From an uncultured Bacteroidales bacterium (GTDB taxonomy: Bacteria > Bacteroidota > Bacteroidia > Bacteroidales > UBA932): a stretch of 64,000 nucleotides of DNA. Location: contig CAKVCK010000016.1 of NCBI GenBank assembly GCA_934725575.1, forward strand, positions 22,926 to 86,925, in the 5' to 3' direction. The notes beneath the pieces are model-generated. The model was not told the origin of the DNA and did no database searches. It saw only the letters and a program-made list of their open reading frames with translations. How positions within the stretch are numbered: position 1 is the stretch's first letter; every line of letters begins with the position of its first letter. The position numbers and the translations under genes are program-made. Positions 50,728 through 59,060 of this stretch are shown one piece after another.

Positions 50728-51516
50728 TTATGCCTCCTTTTTCTCTAACGCCTGACTTCCTTCCTCTGGAGGGGCCGGCTTGCAACACATAACACAAACC
50801 TCATACAGTATCAGCAACGGAGCCGCCGCTATGAGCATCGACATCGGATCGGCCGGTGTGATTATGGCGGCGATGCAGAGTATCACGACAATAGCGTGCC
50901 TGCGGTATTTTATCAGGGTTTCCCTCGTGACTATTCCGAGCTTGGAAAGGATCACTACAACTATAGGAAACTCAAACACAATGCCGAACGCCAGCACAGT
51001 TGAAGTGAACATTGAGATATATGAGGTCAGAGAGATTGTGTTCATCACATCATCGCTGACCTTGTATCCCATAAAGAAATTCAAGGAAATCGGAACTATC
51101 AGGTAGTAACCTATCACAAGCCCCAGATAGAACAGGAACGAGGCGGACAGGAACGCGCCGCGGACAGCCTTCTTCTCATTCCTGTACAAGGCGGGAGCGA
51201 TAAACTTCCAGATCTCAAAGCAGACGTATGGGAAAGACAGAATAAACCCCAACTCAAACGCAACCTGAAGATGCACGAAGAACTGGGCGGAAATGTCCAG
51301 ATTCACCAACGACATCTGCATATCCCCCATTCTCAACCATTTATAGATGAAGAAGTCGCTTTTTGTCGGAGCAAGGATGATGTCGTCAAAAACCAGTGAC
51401 TTGAAACAGAAGACTACGACGCTGACAAGCGTAATGACAAGCACTGAGCGGAACAATGTTCCCCTCAGCACTTCCAGATGGTCCCAGAAGGACATCTCAG
51501 TTTCCTGAGCCGCCAT
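50728..51516 (-). CDS. tatC: Sec-independent protein translocase TatC
   Basis: Polytopic receptor for twin-arginine signal peptides. The 262-residue protein starts with the conserved FWDHLEVLRGTLFRS, has six membrane helices, the FELGFILSFPYVCFEIWKFIAPALYRNEKK segment and ITPADPMSMLIAAAPLLILYEV near the end. The start codon overlaps the tatA stop. Only one TatA-type partner is present, and no TatB, as usual in Bacteroidota. Confidence 0.96.
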   Translation of the reverse strand: MAAQETEMSFWDHLEVLRGTLFRSVLVITLVSVVVFCFKSLVFDDIILAPTKSDFFIYKWLRMGDMQMSLVNLDISAQFFVHLQVAFELGFILSFPYVCFEIWKFIAPALYRNEKKAVRGAFLSASFLFYLGLVIGYYLIVPISLNFFMGYKVSDDVMNTISLTSYISMFTSTVLAFGIVFEFPIVVVILSKLGIVTRETLIKYRRHAIVVILCIAAIITPADPMSMLIAAAPLLILYEVCVMCCKPAPPEEGSQALEKKEA

Positions 51517-51755
51517 TATTTCTTGTCGATCTTCTCGATCTTGTCCGGAGTCTTGGCTGTGGAGTTGAGATCCTTGTCGATGTCACTGATCTGGTTCTCA
51601 ACCTCGTTCATTCCCTCTTTGAAACTCTTCACGCCTTTTCCCAAACCTTTCATCAGTTCAGGAATCTTCTTTCCTCCGAAAAGCAGAATGATGACAAGAG
51701 CGATGATCACTACCTGCCACGGGCCAACAACACCCAAAGGAACAATAAAAAACAT
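51516..51755 (-). CDS. tatA: Twin-arginine translocase subunit TatA/E
   Basis: The 79-residue protein has one N-terminal membrane helix (GPWQVVIIALVIILLFGG), the FGGKKIPELMKGLGKGVKSFKEG hinge and amphipathic helix, and an acidic/basic tail. It forms the pore-building subunit with TatC, whose gene overlaps by one base. The thioesterase gene ends 41 bp upstream. Confidence 0.95.
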   Translation of the reverse strand: MFFIVPLGVVGPWQVVIIALVIILLFGGKKIPELMKGLGKGVKSFKEGMNEVENQISDIDKDLNSTAKTPDKIEKIDKK

Positions 51756-51796
51756 AGTCTAAACTATTTAAGTGTTAAAAAAATCTTTACCAAATA

Positions 51797-52210
51797 TCAT
51801 TTGTCATTGATATGAGCCTCAATCGCTTCCACAAGCTTCTCCGGACAACGGGTCGGCCGGCCGGTAGCCTTATTGAGAAACCCCAATGTCACATTACCTT
51901 CCACGCAAAGCGTGCCGTCCTGATTGTAAACCGCCTGCCTTACACGGAGTTTCGCCATAGGCACCTCATCGATCATAGCGACAGCCCTGACCACATCACC
52001 CATCTTAGCCGGGAACCTGTAGCGGCATTCCACGGTGACTATCGGAATGGTCACACCATCCTCCTCACATTTCTCTATCGGGTAACCGCACTCAACCATC
52101 AGGTTGTTCCTCGCGCACTCGAAGTACCTGATGTAATTCGAGTGATGGACGATGCCCATCTGATCGGTTTCGTAGTATCTGACAGGAAAAGATGTCTCCG
52201 AATATACCAT
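51797..52210 (-). CDS. Acyl-CoA thioesterase, YbgC/4-hydroxybenzoyl-CoA type
   Basis: Single hotdog-fold protein of 137 residues. The catalytic block VRYYETDQMGIVHHSNYIRYFE, with the Asp in TDQMG, is typical of the YbgC subfamily that hydrolyses short-chain acyl-CoA. The remainder (GDVVRAVAMIDE, VYNQDGTLCVEGNVTLGFLN) completes the fold. It sits 36 bp after valS and 41 bp before tatA on the same strand. The substrate is not fixed by sequence. Confidence 0.88.
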   Translation of the reverse strand: MVYSETSFPVRYYETDQMGIVHHSNYIRYFECARNNLMVECGYPIEKCEEDGVTIPIVTVECRYRFPAKMGDVVRAVAMIDEVPMAKLRVRQAVYNQDGTLCVEGNVTLGFLNKATGRPTRCPEKLVEAIEAHINDK

Positions 52211-52246
52211 AACAAAATTGTTAGCACCTAAAACAAATATGTTTTA

Positions 52247-54910
52247 CTATTTGTTTCTCAAAGCAGCAAGAGCCTTTTCGTAACTTTCGATCTTGGAAAG
52301 GCTGTCAGCCTCCTTCTTGCGCTCCAAAGCGACTACCTTCTCCGGAGCGTGAGCCACAAAGCTCTCGTTGGACAGCTTTTTCCTCACTGACTCAAGGAAT
52401 CCACGCTGATGCTCAAGCTCGGTCTCGATCTTTTTGATCTCCTCCTCGACATCCACAAGTCCCTCAAGCGGTACGAAGAGCTCAACCGTGCGGACAAGCA
52501 GCGAGACTCCGGCGGCGTCACCGAAATCAGTCACACTCTCGACTGAAGAAATGTTTGCAAGTTTGGTGACCACAGGGAGCATATTAATAGGGAAATCGCC
52601 CTTCACCTTTAAGGCAAGGCTTTCCTTCGGAGAGATGTTCTTCTGCTGACGGATTCCGCGGATCCCGTTCACAGCCTCCTGGGCCATTCCGAATTCCTCG
52701 ATAATCCTTTCATCTACTGATCCAGCCTTAGGAGTAGGCTGGTACATAATGGTCTCCCCTTCCTTGCGCTCGGACATAGACTGCCAAAGTTCCTCCGTGA
52801 TGAACGGCATCACAGGATGGATCATCTTCAGCAATTTCTCAAAGAATATGATCGTGGCGTCATACGTTGACTTGTCAATGCTCTCACCATAAGCAGGCTT
52901 GACGGCCTCAAGGTACCAGGCGCAATATTCATCCCAGAAGAGTTTGTAGATGCTCATCAGGGCATCCGAGATCCTGAACTTGGAATAATGATCCTCGACC
53001 GCTGCTATGGTCTGGCTCAACTTATTCTCAAACCAGTTCACAGCCAACTTATTGACCTCGCTCTGCTGAAGCTTATCATCAATTGTCCAACCTTGCACCA
53101 GACGGAAAGAGTTCCATATCTTATTGCAGAAATTCCTGCCCTGCTCGACCTGCGACTCATCATAGAATATGTCGTTGCCGGCTGACGAGCAAAGCAGCAT
53201 ACCGATCCTCACGGCATCGGCTCCGTACTTGGCGATGAGATCAAGCGGGTCTGGAGAGTTGCCAAGGGTCTTGGACATCTTCCTGCCGAGCTTGTCGCGG
53301 ACGATTCCCGTGAAGTAAACGTTGCTGAACGGAATGTCGTTCATAAACTCATCACCGGCCATAATCATTCTGGCAACCCAGAAGAAGATGATGTCCGGAC
53401 CTGTAACCAAGTCATTTGTAGGATAATAGTATGCGAGATCCTTGTTTGGCTGATGGTCAGGATGTCCAGGCTTCTGAGGATCGAACACCGAGATCGGCCA
53501 GAGCCAGCTTGAGAACCAGGTGTCAAGCACATCGTCATCCTGCCTGAGATCAGCTGCGGTCAAGGCCGGATTGATCTTCTGAGCCGCAGCAAGAGCCTTT
53601 TCCGGAGTCTCCTCGACAACTATCTGCCCGTCAGGAAGATAGTAGGCCGGGATTCTTTGTCCCCACCAAAGCTGACGGGAGATGCACCAGTCGTGGGCGT
53701 TCTCCATCCAATGACGATATGTGTTGCGGTACTTGTCCGGAATAAGCTTGATCTTGCCGGACTCGACGCTGTCAAGAGCCTTTGCGGCAAGGTCTTCCAT
53801 CTTCAGGAACCACTGTGCGGACAACTTCGGCTCGATGACCGCATTGGTCCTTTCCGAATATCCCACCGGGGAAGTGTATTCCTCCACCTTGACGAGATTG
53901 CCGGACTCCTCCAGCATCTTGACTATCTTCTTTCTGGCCTCGAAACGATCCTCGCCCACCAGAATCTGAGCCTTCTCGTTAAGGCGGCCGTGGTCATCGA
54001 TGATGTCCATAACCGGCAGATTGTGGCGGAGTCCGATCTCGTAGTCGTGAGCGTCGTGGGCCGGAGTGACCTTCAGGCATCCGGTTCCGAAATCCATCTC
54101 TACATAACTGTCCTCGATGACAGGAATCTCCCTGTTGATCAACGGGATGAGCACCTTCTTGCCCTTCAGCCAATGATGCCTCTCATCGGCCGGATTGACA
54201 CAGATGGCGGCATCGGCCATAATTGTCTCAGGACGGGTCGTGGCGATCACGAGATACTTGTCCGTAGGATTGCCGTTACCGTCGGAGATGTAATATTTAA
54301 GGTGATAGAAATGGCTCTTGGTGTCACGGTGGATGACCTCATCGTCACTGATGGCGGTCAAGGCCACTGGATCCCAGTTGACCATACGCACACCTCTATA
54401 TATCATACCTTTCTTATAGAAATAGCAGAATGTGGCGATCACGGCGTCGGAAAGCTCTGGCTCCATCGTGAACCTTGTACGGTCCCAGTCGCAGGACGCC
54501 CCCAGCTTGCGGAGCTGCTTGAGAATTATTCCCCCGTGCTCCTCCTTCCATTCCCAGGCATATTTCATAAACTCCTCACGGGTAAGGTCTTCCTTGGATA
54601 TTCCCATACCCTTGAGCTTGGCCACGACCTTGCTTTCCGTAGCGATGGAGGCGTGGTCTGTACCAGGCACCCAACAAGCGTTCTTACCATCCATCCTGGC
54701 CTTGCGGATCAACACATCGTTGAGCGTGTTGTTCAGCACGTGACCCATATGCAGGATTCCCGTCACGTTAGGCGGCGGGATTACTATCGTATAAGGCTCT
54801 TTCTCATTCGGTTCCGAGTGGAAGCACTTATGCTCCGTCCACCAGGCGTACCATTTGTCTTCTACTTCCGCCGGATTGTATTTAGCGGAAAGTTCTTTTT
54901 TCTCGCTCAT
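52247..54910 (-). CDS. valS: Valine--tRNA ligase
   Basis: Class I aminoacyl-tRNA synthetase, 887 residues from ATG 54910 (MSEKKELSAKYNPAEVEDKW). It has the HIGH motif as PPPNVTGILHMGH (about 45-57), the editing domain (TTRPETIMADAAICVNPAD, GTGCLKVTPAHDAHDYEIG), a KMSKS motif as GRKMSKTLGNSPDP (about 545) and a C-terminal coiled coil (VDVEEEIKKIETELEHQRGFLE), all usual for ValS. Seven extra residues upstream (an ATG at 54931) lie close to the promoter box and were rejected. It heads the run down to the M19 dipeptidase. Confidence 0.97.
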   Translation of the reverse strand: MSEKKELSAKYNPAEVEDKWYAWWTEHKCFHSEPNEKEPYTIVIPPPNVTGILHMGHVLNNTLNDVLIRKARMDGKNACWVPGTDHASIATESKVVAKLKGMGISKEDLTREEFMKYAWEWKEEHGGIILKQLRKLGASCDWDRTRFTMEPELSDAVIATFCYFYKKGMIYRGVRMVNWDPVALTAISDDEVIHRDTKSHFYHLKYYISDGNGNPTDKYLVIATTRPETIMADAAICVNPADERHHWLKGKKVLIPLINREIPVIEDSYVEMDFGTGCLKVTPAHDAHDYEIGLRHNLPVMDIIDDHGRLNEKAQILVGEDRFEARKKIVKMLEESGNLVKVEEYTSPVGYSERTNAVIEPKLSAQWFLKMEDLAAKALDSVESGKIKLIPDKYRNTYRHWMENAHDWCISRQLWWGQRIPAYYLPDGQIVVEETPEKALAAAQKINPALTAADLRQDDDVLDTWFSSWLWPISVFDPQKPGHPDHQPNKDLAYYYPTNDLVTGPDIIFFWVARMIMAGDEFMNDIPFSNVYFTGIVRDKLGRKMSKTLGNSPDPLDLIAKYGADAVRIGMLLCSSAGNDIFYDESQVEQGRNFCNKIWNSFRLVQGWTIDDKLQQSEVNKLAVNWFENKLSQTIAAVEDHYSKFRISDALMSIYKLFWDEYCAWYLEAVKPAYGESIDKSTYDATIIFFEKLLKMIHPVMPFITEELWQSMSERKEGETIMYQPTPKAGSVDERIIEEFGMAQEAVNGIRGIRQQKNISPKESLALKVKGDFPINMLPVVTKLANISSVESVTDFGDAAGVSLLVRTVELFVPLEGLVDVEEEIKKIETELEHQRGFLESVRKKLSNESFVAHAPEKVVALERKKEADSLSKIESYEKALAALRNK

Positions 54911-54937
54911 ATTACTGCTTATAATATACAAAGTTTA

Positions 54938-54945
54938 CAAATATA
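54938..54945 (-). promoter_or_regulatory. Candidate -7 box of valS
   Basis: CAAATATA reads TATATTTG toward valS, 28 bp before its ATG and 14 bp from the divergent box for the DUF3467 gene. Confidence 0.5.
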
Positions 54946-54958
54946 GCACATTTTTCAC

Positions 54959-54966
54959 TAAATTTG
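54959..54966 (+). promoter_or_regulatory. Candidate -7 box of the DUF3467-kdsC-maf operon
   Basis: TAAATTTG lies 22 bp before the ATG of the DUF3467 gene; a weak TTTA at 54934-54937 is the only -33 candidate. Confidence 0.5.
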
Positions 54967-54987
54967 CTTCAAAAATACACACATACT

Positions 54988-55317
54988 ATGGAAGAAAAGA
55001 AAGAAATAAGTCTGGAGATCCGTCCGGAAGTAGCAAAAGGCACATATTCAAACCTTGCGATCATCACCCACTCGCACAGCGAGTTCATCATCGACTTCGC
55101 GACAATCCTTCCCGGCCTGCCTAAACCGGACATCAGCAACCGCATCGTGATGACTCCGGAGCACGCCAAAAGGCTTCTTAACGCATTGATGGACAATGTC
55201 ACAAAGTATGAGGCCCAATTCGGTCTCATCAACCTCGGCGGCGGACAGCCACAGGGCGGCGGCACCTTCAATCTCGGCGACCTTCCTAATTTCGGTCCTA
55301 ACGGAGCCAAATCATAA
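54988..55317 (+). CDS. DUF3467 domain protein
   Basis: Small soluble protein of 109 residues matching the DUF3467 pattern: YSNLAIITHSHSEFIIDFATILPG near 19-42, NRIVMTPEHAKRLLNALMDNVTKYEAQFG near 51-79, then a Gly/Pro-rich tail. It is common in Bacteroidota and Chlorobi; its function is unknown. I start at ATG 54988; eight codons of open frame upstream fall in the promoter. kdsC follows after 6 bp. Confidence 0.9.
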   Translation: MEEKKEISLEIRPEVAKGTYSNLAIITHSHSEFIIDFATILPGLPKPDISNRIVMTPEHAKRLLNALMDNVTKYEAQFGLINLGGGQPQGGGTFNLGDLPNFGPNGAKS

Positions 55318-55323
55318 CTTGAA

Positions 55324-55848
55324 ATGACAGATTTCAAGAATATCAAAGCGTTCACGTTCGACATCGACGGCGTGATGACTGACGGTGGCATCCTCGCCGA
55401 TCTGGAAGGCCAGCTTTACAGGACTTTCGACGCTAAGGACGGATTCGCCGTCAGGATGGCTTGCCTGAACGGATTTCCGGTCGGTGTGATCACCGGCGGA
55501 CGCTCACAAAGCATACGGGCAAGGTTCAGCAGCAACGGAATCAATCCTGAGGACATCTATCTGGGCTCCAGAAACAAGATCGAGGACTTCGAGGATTTCT
55601 GCAAGAGACATCACCTAAAGCCCGAAGAAGTAATGTACTTCGGGGACGATATCCCGGACATCGAGGTCATCAGGGCAGCCGGAATTGGAGTATGCCCCAA
55701 CGATGCCGTCGAGGAAGTCAAGGAGGCAGCGGACATCATCTCGGACCGCCCTGGCGGAAAGGCCTGCGTGCGCGAGTATATGGAGAAGGCGATGAAAGCC
55801 CAAGGGCGCTGGGTCTTCGACGCGATCGCCTACAAGAAAAAATTCTAA
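55324..55848 (+). CDS. kdsC: KdsC-type HAD phosphatase (3-deoxy-D-manno-octulosonate 8-phosphate phosphatase)
   Basis: Removes phosphate from KDO-8-P to give KDO for the LPS core. The 174-residue C0-type HAD protein has the nucleophile motif FTFDIDGVMTDG (DxDG), ITGGRS (motif II), KP in HLKPEEVMYFGDDIPDIEV (motifs III and IV) and lacks a cap domain, as KdsC does. The length fits. It could act on another sugar phosphate. Its stop overlaps the maf start (TAATG). Confidence 0.88.
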   Translation: MTDFKNIKAFTFDIDGVMTDGGILADLEGQLYRTFDAKDGFAVRMACLNGFPVGVITGGRSQSIRARFSSNGINPEDIYLGSRNKIEDFEDFCKRHHLKPEEVMYFGDDIPDIEVIRAAGIGVCPNDAVEEVKEAADIISDRPGGKACVREYMEKAMKAQGRWVFDAIAYKKKF

Positions 55849-56435
55849 TGAATATGGACACTCACGGAAAGAGGATCATACTGGCTTCAAACTCACCTCG
55901 CCGCCGCGAGCTGCTCGCCGGCCTTGACATCGAGTTCACGGTTGACACAGGCACATCATTCGTAGAGCAATATTCACCTGACACTCCGCACGTTAAAGTG
56001 CCGGAATTGATGTCCGAGGGTAAGTCATTAGGCTTTCACAGAGAGCTTGAGGCGGATGAGATTCTTGTCACTTCCGACACTATGGTGCTCTGCGGAACAG
56101 AGATCCTCGGCAAGCCTCACGACAGGGCGGACGCCGTAAGGATGCTCAAGCTTCTTTCCGGACGTGAGCATCAGGTCATCACAGCCGTGACGATCCGCGA
56201 CAGCTACAGGGCGAAGACATTCTCCGTCACTTCAGATGTCTATTTCAAAAATCTGTCCGACAGCGAGATAGACTACTACATCGACAACTTCAAGCCTTTC
56301 GACAAGGCTGGAGCATACGGAATCCAGGAGTGGATCGGCTATGTCGGCATCACCAGGCTGGACGGCTCGTTCTACAATGTTATGGGTTTCCCTACACAAA
56401 GATTTTACGAGGAGCTGCAAAGTTTCATGAATTAG
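55848..56435 (+). CDS. Maf-like nucleotide pyrophosphatase
   Basis: House-cleaning NTP pyrophosphatase that removes modified nucleotides and affects septum formation. The 195-residue protein has the family signature IILASNSPRRRELLAGLDIEF, SDTMVLCGTEILGKPHDRADAVRMLKLLSG and the C-terminal KAGAYGIQEWIGYVGITRLDGSFYNVMGFP, the last diagnostic of the dTTP/UTP class (YhdE). Start ATG 55848 overlaps kdsC; the second ATG (55854) fits the AATATG context. A longer open frame to 55692 lies inside kdsC. Confidence 0.94.
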   Translation: MNMDTHGKRIILASNSPRRRELLAGLDIEFTVDTGTSFVEQYSPDTPHVKVPELMSEGKSLGFHRELEADEILVTSDTMVLCGTEILGKPHDRADAVRMLKLLSGREHQVITAVTIRDSYRAKTFSVTSDVYFKNLSDSEIDYYIDNFKPFDKAGAYGIQEWIGYVGITRLDGSFYNVMGFPTQRFYEELQSFMN

Positions 56436-56439
56436 GAAT

Positions 56440-57393
56440 ATGAGAACCGGAATCCAAGGCGGCATATTCATTAAAGCGCTCGCTGGCACATTCATGGCAC
56501 TTTGTGTCTCAATGATATGCGGATGTAATCCCGATGCTTTTGTCAGTCACATCAGCCCTTCGGCACGATCTTTTGAGATCTCCGATGACGGTGATTCCAT
56601 CACCATAAAGTTCCGGACCAGCGAATGGAACCTGCATTCAGTGGAAAAAGACGGGAAGGCGACATATCCTGGCCTGTCGTCAGAGTCGGCTCAAACAGAC
56701 AAGGATGGTAAGCAGACCATACAGATTGGCGATTACAGACTGCAAGTCAAGAAAAACGGTAAGAAAGAGTTGTCGGTTTTTCTGCCGCCTAATTTCACGG
56801 GGAAGGAGAATCTAATCAAGTTGTTCATTACCAACAACTACGAATATGACTCTGTGGCTGTCAGACAGGCCGCTTGCATCGGCTATGTTCTTGAAGGAAT
56901 AGATTGGGACACAAACGCAAGACGTTTGAACGAAGGCAGTGACCTAAAGGAGGGTTGGGGGCCGATGTCCATCATAAACCCGGGACCGGACACATTGTTC
57001 TTCGACAAGGCTGTCTTCGGCGGGGCGACAAGGAAGATTGAGTTTACCGGAGACTCTGATTTCGGTCTTTACTGCGATGATTTCTACGTTCCTATACCGG
57101 ATGGAATCCTTTCGGAAAACGACAGTCCGGTCTTCAACGGTGAAGAGATCACGTACCATCTTTCAACAATTTTCGAGTATCCGTACAAGAACGACAAGAT
57201 TGTCAGGATGACATTCCCGCCAACCGAGACTGAACACCGGTACTATAAAATGTTGTGGGGATACGAGTCCTACGAGATAGGTTACACGATGCGTGTGAAG
57301 AACAAATCGACCGGTAGGATTCATACTATAAAAGGCACTATGACAAGCGATTGCCCCACCGGGAAGTATTATCTGGTCTATGAAAAGAGATGA
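56440..57393 (+). CDS. Hypothetical lipoprotein
   Basis: The 317-residue protein has a long lipoprotein signal ending at the lipobox SMICGC (Cys near 29). The body looks beta-rich and polar (DSITIKFRTSEWNLHSVEKDG, IQIGDYRLQVKKNGKKELSVFLPPNFTG) and ends in YTMRVKNKSTGRIHTIKGTM. I recognise no domain. It is 4 bp after maf and overlaps the next gene by four bases (ATGA), so it is coupled to the PagL-like protein and may be its partner. Confidence 0.75.
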   Translation: MRTGIQGGIFIKALAGTFMALCVSMICGCNPDAFVSHISPSARSFEISDDGDSITIKFRTSEWNLHSVEKDGKATYPGLSSESAQTDKDGKQTIQIGDYRLQVKKNGKKELSVFLPPNFTGKENLIKLFITNNYEYDSVAVRQAACIGYVLEGIDWDTNARRLNEGSDLKEGWGPMSIINPGPDTLFFDKAVFGGATRKIEFTGDSDFGLYCDDFYVPIPDGILSENDSPVFNGEEITYHLSTIFEYPYKNDKIVRMTFPPTETEHRYYKMLWGYESYEIGYTMRVKNKSTGRIHTIKGTMTSDCPTGKYYLVYEKR

Positions 57394-58628
57394 GAGCGAA
57401 TATATTAATGAAATTGGCCGCTGTCCTTCTGATCACGACAGCCGGCAGCCATCAAGCGGCAGAAGCGCATAGCGCTGATTCTTCGAAATTTACGCATCAC
57501 GTCAGAGTCAATGTACGCCCTTCGTATCTTCTGCCGACGCACCGTTTTTTCAGAGGGGAGAACGAACTGGGAAAGAGGCTTGACAAGAGCGGATCGGCCC
57601 ACCTGCAATATTCATTCTCCTTTCCTTCAAGCAGTCGCTTCGGTAAATTATATCCTACTGCGTATCAAGGGGTTGGACTTGCTTTCAACACGTTCTTTGA
57701 CCATAAGGAAATAGGAGATCCGGCTGCTGTCTATGTCTTTCAGGGTGCAAGGCTCGCTCAGATTTCCCAAAAGCTTTCTTTAGACTACGAATGGAATTTC
57801 GGAGTGTCTTTCGGCTGGCATCCTTACGACCCGTATGCGGATCTGCATTCCTATGTAAATGAATATAATATGGTGGTCGGATCAAGGGTCAACGCCTACA
57901 TCAATTTCGGGCTCTTGCTTTCCTGGAGACCATTCGACAACTGGACTCTTTCCGCGGGAGTAGATCTTACACATTTCTCGAACGGCAACACGTACTATCC
58001 AAACGCTGGAGTCAACACAGTTGGTGGAAGGATAGGGGCGAGCCGAAGCTTTGGCCCGACAAACACGAATTCCAGGACAAACGCCCAAATCGTCAATGAA
58101 TATTCATCTTTGAAAAACCTCAGGTTCGCTGAAAGGATGTCCTATGACATTCTCATATATGGAGCAGGAAGGGCCAAGGGGTTGATATGGAATGACACTC
58201 CATACATTGCCGAAGGAAAATTCGGCATACTCGGGCTAAACATAAGCCCTCTCTATAGGGTGAACAAATTCTTCAGGACAGGAGCGTCGCTTGATGTGCA
58301 GTACGATGAAAGCGCCAATGTCGGTGAATATGTTGCCGGAACAGGAGATGACGGAAATATCCGGTTCTACCGTCCTCCACTCAACGAGCAGCTTGGCATA
58401 GGACTTTCATTGAGAGCGGAGTTCGTGATGCCGATATTCTCTGTCAACATAGGATTCGGACGGAACATCATCTACAAGGGTGACGAGCTTAAGGGATTCT
58501 ACCAGACTCTCGCCCTCAAGACCGGCATATACAAGGGTCTTTATCTTCACATCGGCTACAAACTTCACGATTTCCACGACCCGAACAACCTGATGCTCGG
58601 CTTCGGATGGAGATTCGGAAACAGATAA
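57390..58628 (+). CDS. PagL/acyloxyacyl hydrolase-like outer membrane barrel
   Basis: The 412-residue protein has a signal peptide (about 1-26) and a beta-barrel pattern throughout. The segment VDLTHFSNGNTYYPNAGVNTVG resembles the PagL active site, where His and Ser (here HFS) form the catalytic pair. PagL removes the 3-O acyl chain from lipid A. The protein is much longer than Proteobacterial PagL (about 170), with extra strands before and after the site, and ends with MLGFGWRFGNR. The likely role is lipid A or lipid remodelling; the acidic catalytic partner could not be assigned by eye. Confidence 0.65.
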   Translation: MRANILMKLAAVLLITTAGSHQAAEAHSADSSKFTHHVRVNVRPSYLLPTHRFFRGENELGKRLDKSGSAHLQYSFSFPSSSRFGKLYPTAYQGVGLAFNTFFDHKEIGDPAAVYVFQGARLAQISQKLSLDYEWNFGVSFGWHPYDPYADLHSYVNEYNMVVGSRVNAYINFGLLLSWRPFDNWTLSAGVDLTHFSNGNTYYPNAGVNTVGGRIGASRSFGPTNTNSRTNAQIVNEYSSLKNLRFAERMSYDILIYGAGRAKGLIWNDTPYIAEGKFGILGLNISPLYRVNKFFRTGASLDVQYDESANVGEYVAGTGDDGNIRFYRPPLNEQLGIGLSLRAEFVMPIFSVNIGFGRNIIYKGDELKGFYQTLALKTGIYKGLYLHIGYKLHDFHDPNNLMLGFGWRFGNR

Positions 58629-58644
58629 TTATCATTAATTTACG

Positions 58645-58983
58645 ATGAATATGATACCTGACTGGGCAAAAGAGTTGAACTGTTCGATAACCGTCTGTGA
58701 CAAGGACGGGGTCATCGTCTATCAGAATGACCGCGCGGTCGAACAGTACAGGAAACGTGGCGACCTTATCGGCAAGAATCTGTTCGACTGCCATAACGAA
58801 AGATCCGCGGCCATCATCCGAGATCTTCTTGCGACCGGCGGAACCAACTCTTACACGATAGAAAAGAACGGGGTGCACAAGATGATATTCCAGAGCGCGT
58901 GGAAAGAGAACGGTGTTGTCGCCGGACTCTGCGAGATCTCAATGATCATCCCGGCGGATCTTCCACACTTCATAAGGAAGTAA
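58645..58983 (+). CDS. Stand-alone PAS domain protein
   Basis: A 112-residue protein formed by one PAS domain: NCSITVCDKDGVIVYQNDRAVEQYRKRGDLIGKNLFDCHNERS, then a beta strand pair ending in GLCEISMIIP. There is no kinase, HTH or GGDEF output domain and no signal peptide. It is 16 bp after the PagL-like gene and probably the last gene of this operon. Start ATG 58645 or 58651. The ligand and partner are unknown. Confidence 0.85.
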   Translation: MNMIPDWAKELNCSITVCDKDGVIVYQNDRAVEQYRKRGDLIGKNLFDCHNERSAAIIRDLLATGGTNSYTIEKNGVHKMIFQSAWKENGVVAGLCEISMIIPADLPHFIRK

Positions 58984-58992
58984 TCTTCCACT

Positions 58993-59038
58993 CCTCAAAG
59001 AATTGAGGCTGACCTCTTCGCGTGGCCAGCCTCGATTC
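58993..59038. terminator. Overlapping hairpins between the PAS gene and the Asp-rich protein gene
   Basis: GAATTGAGGCTG (59000-59011) pairs with CAGCCTCGATTC (59027-59038) over 12 bp with one G-U, a probable terminator in the convergent gap. An alternative hairpin CCTCAA (58993-58998) with TTGAGG (59003-59008) uses part of the same arm. Confidence 0.5.
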
Positions 59039-59060
59039 CATTTCACATATTCAGAAGTTT

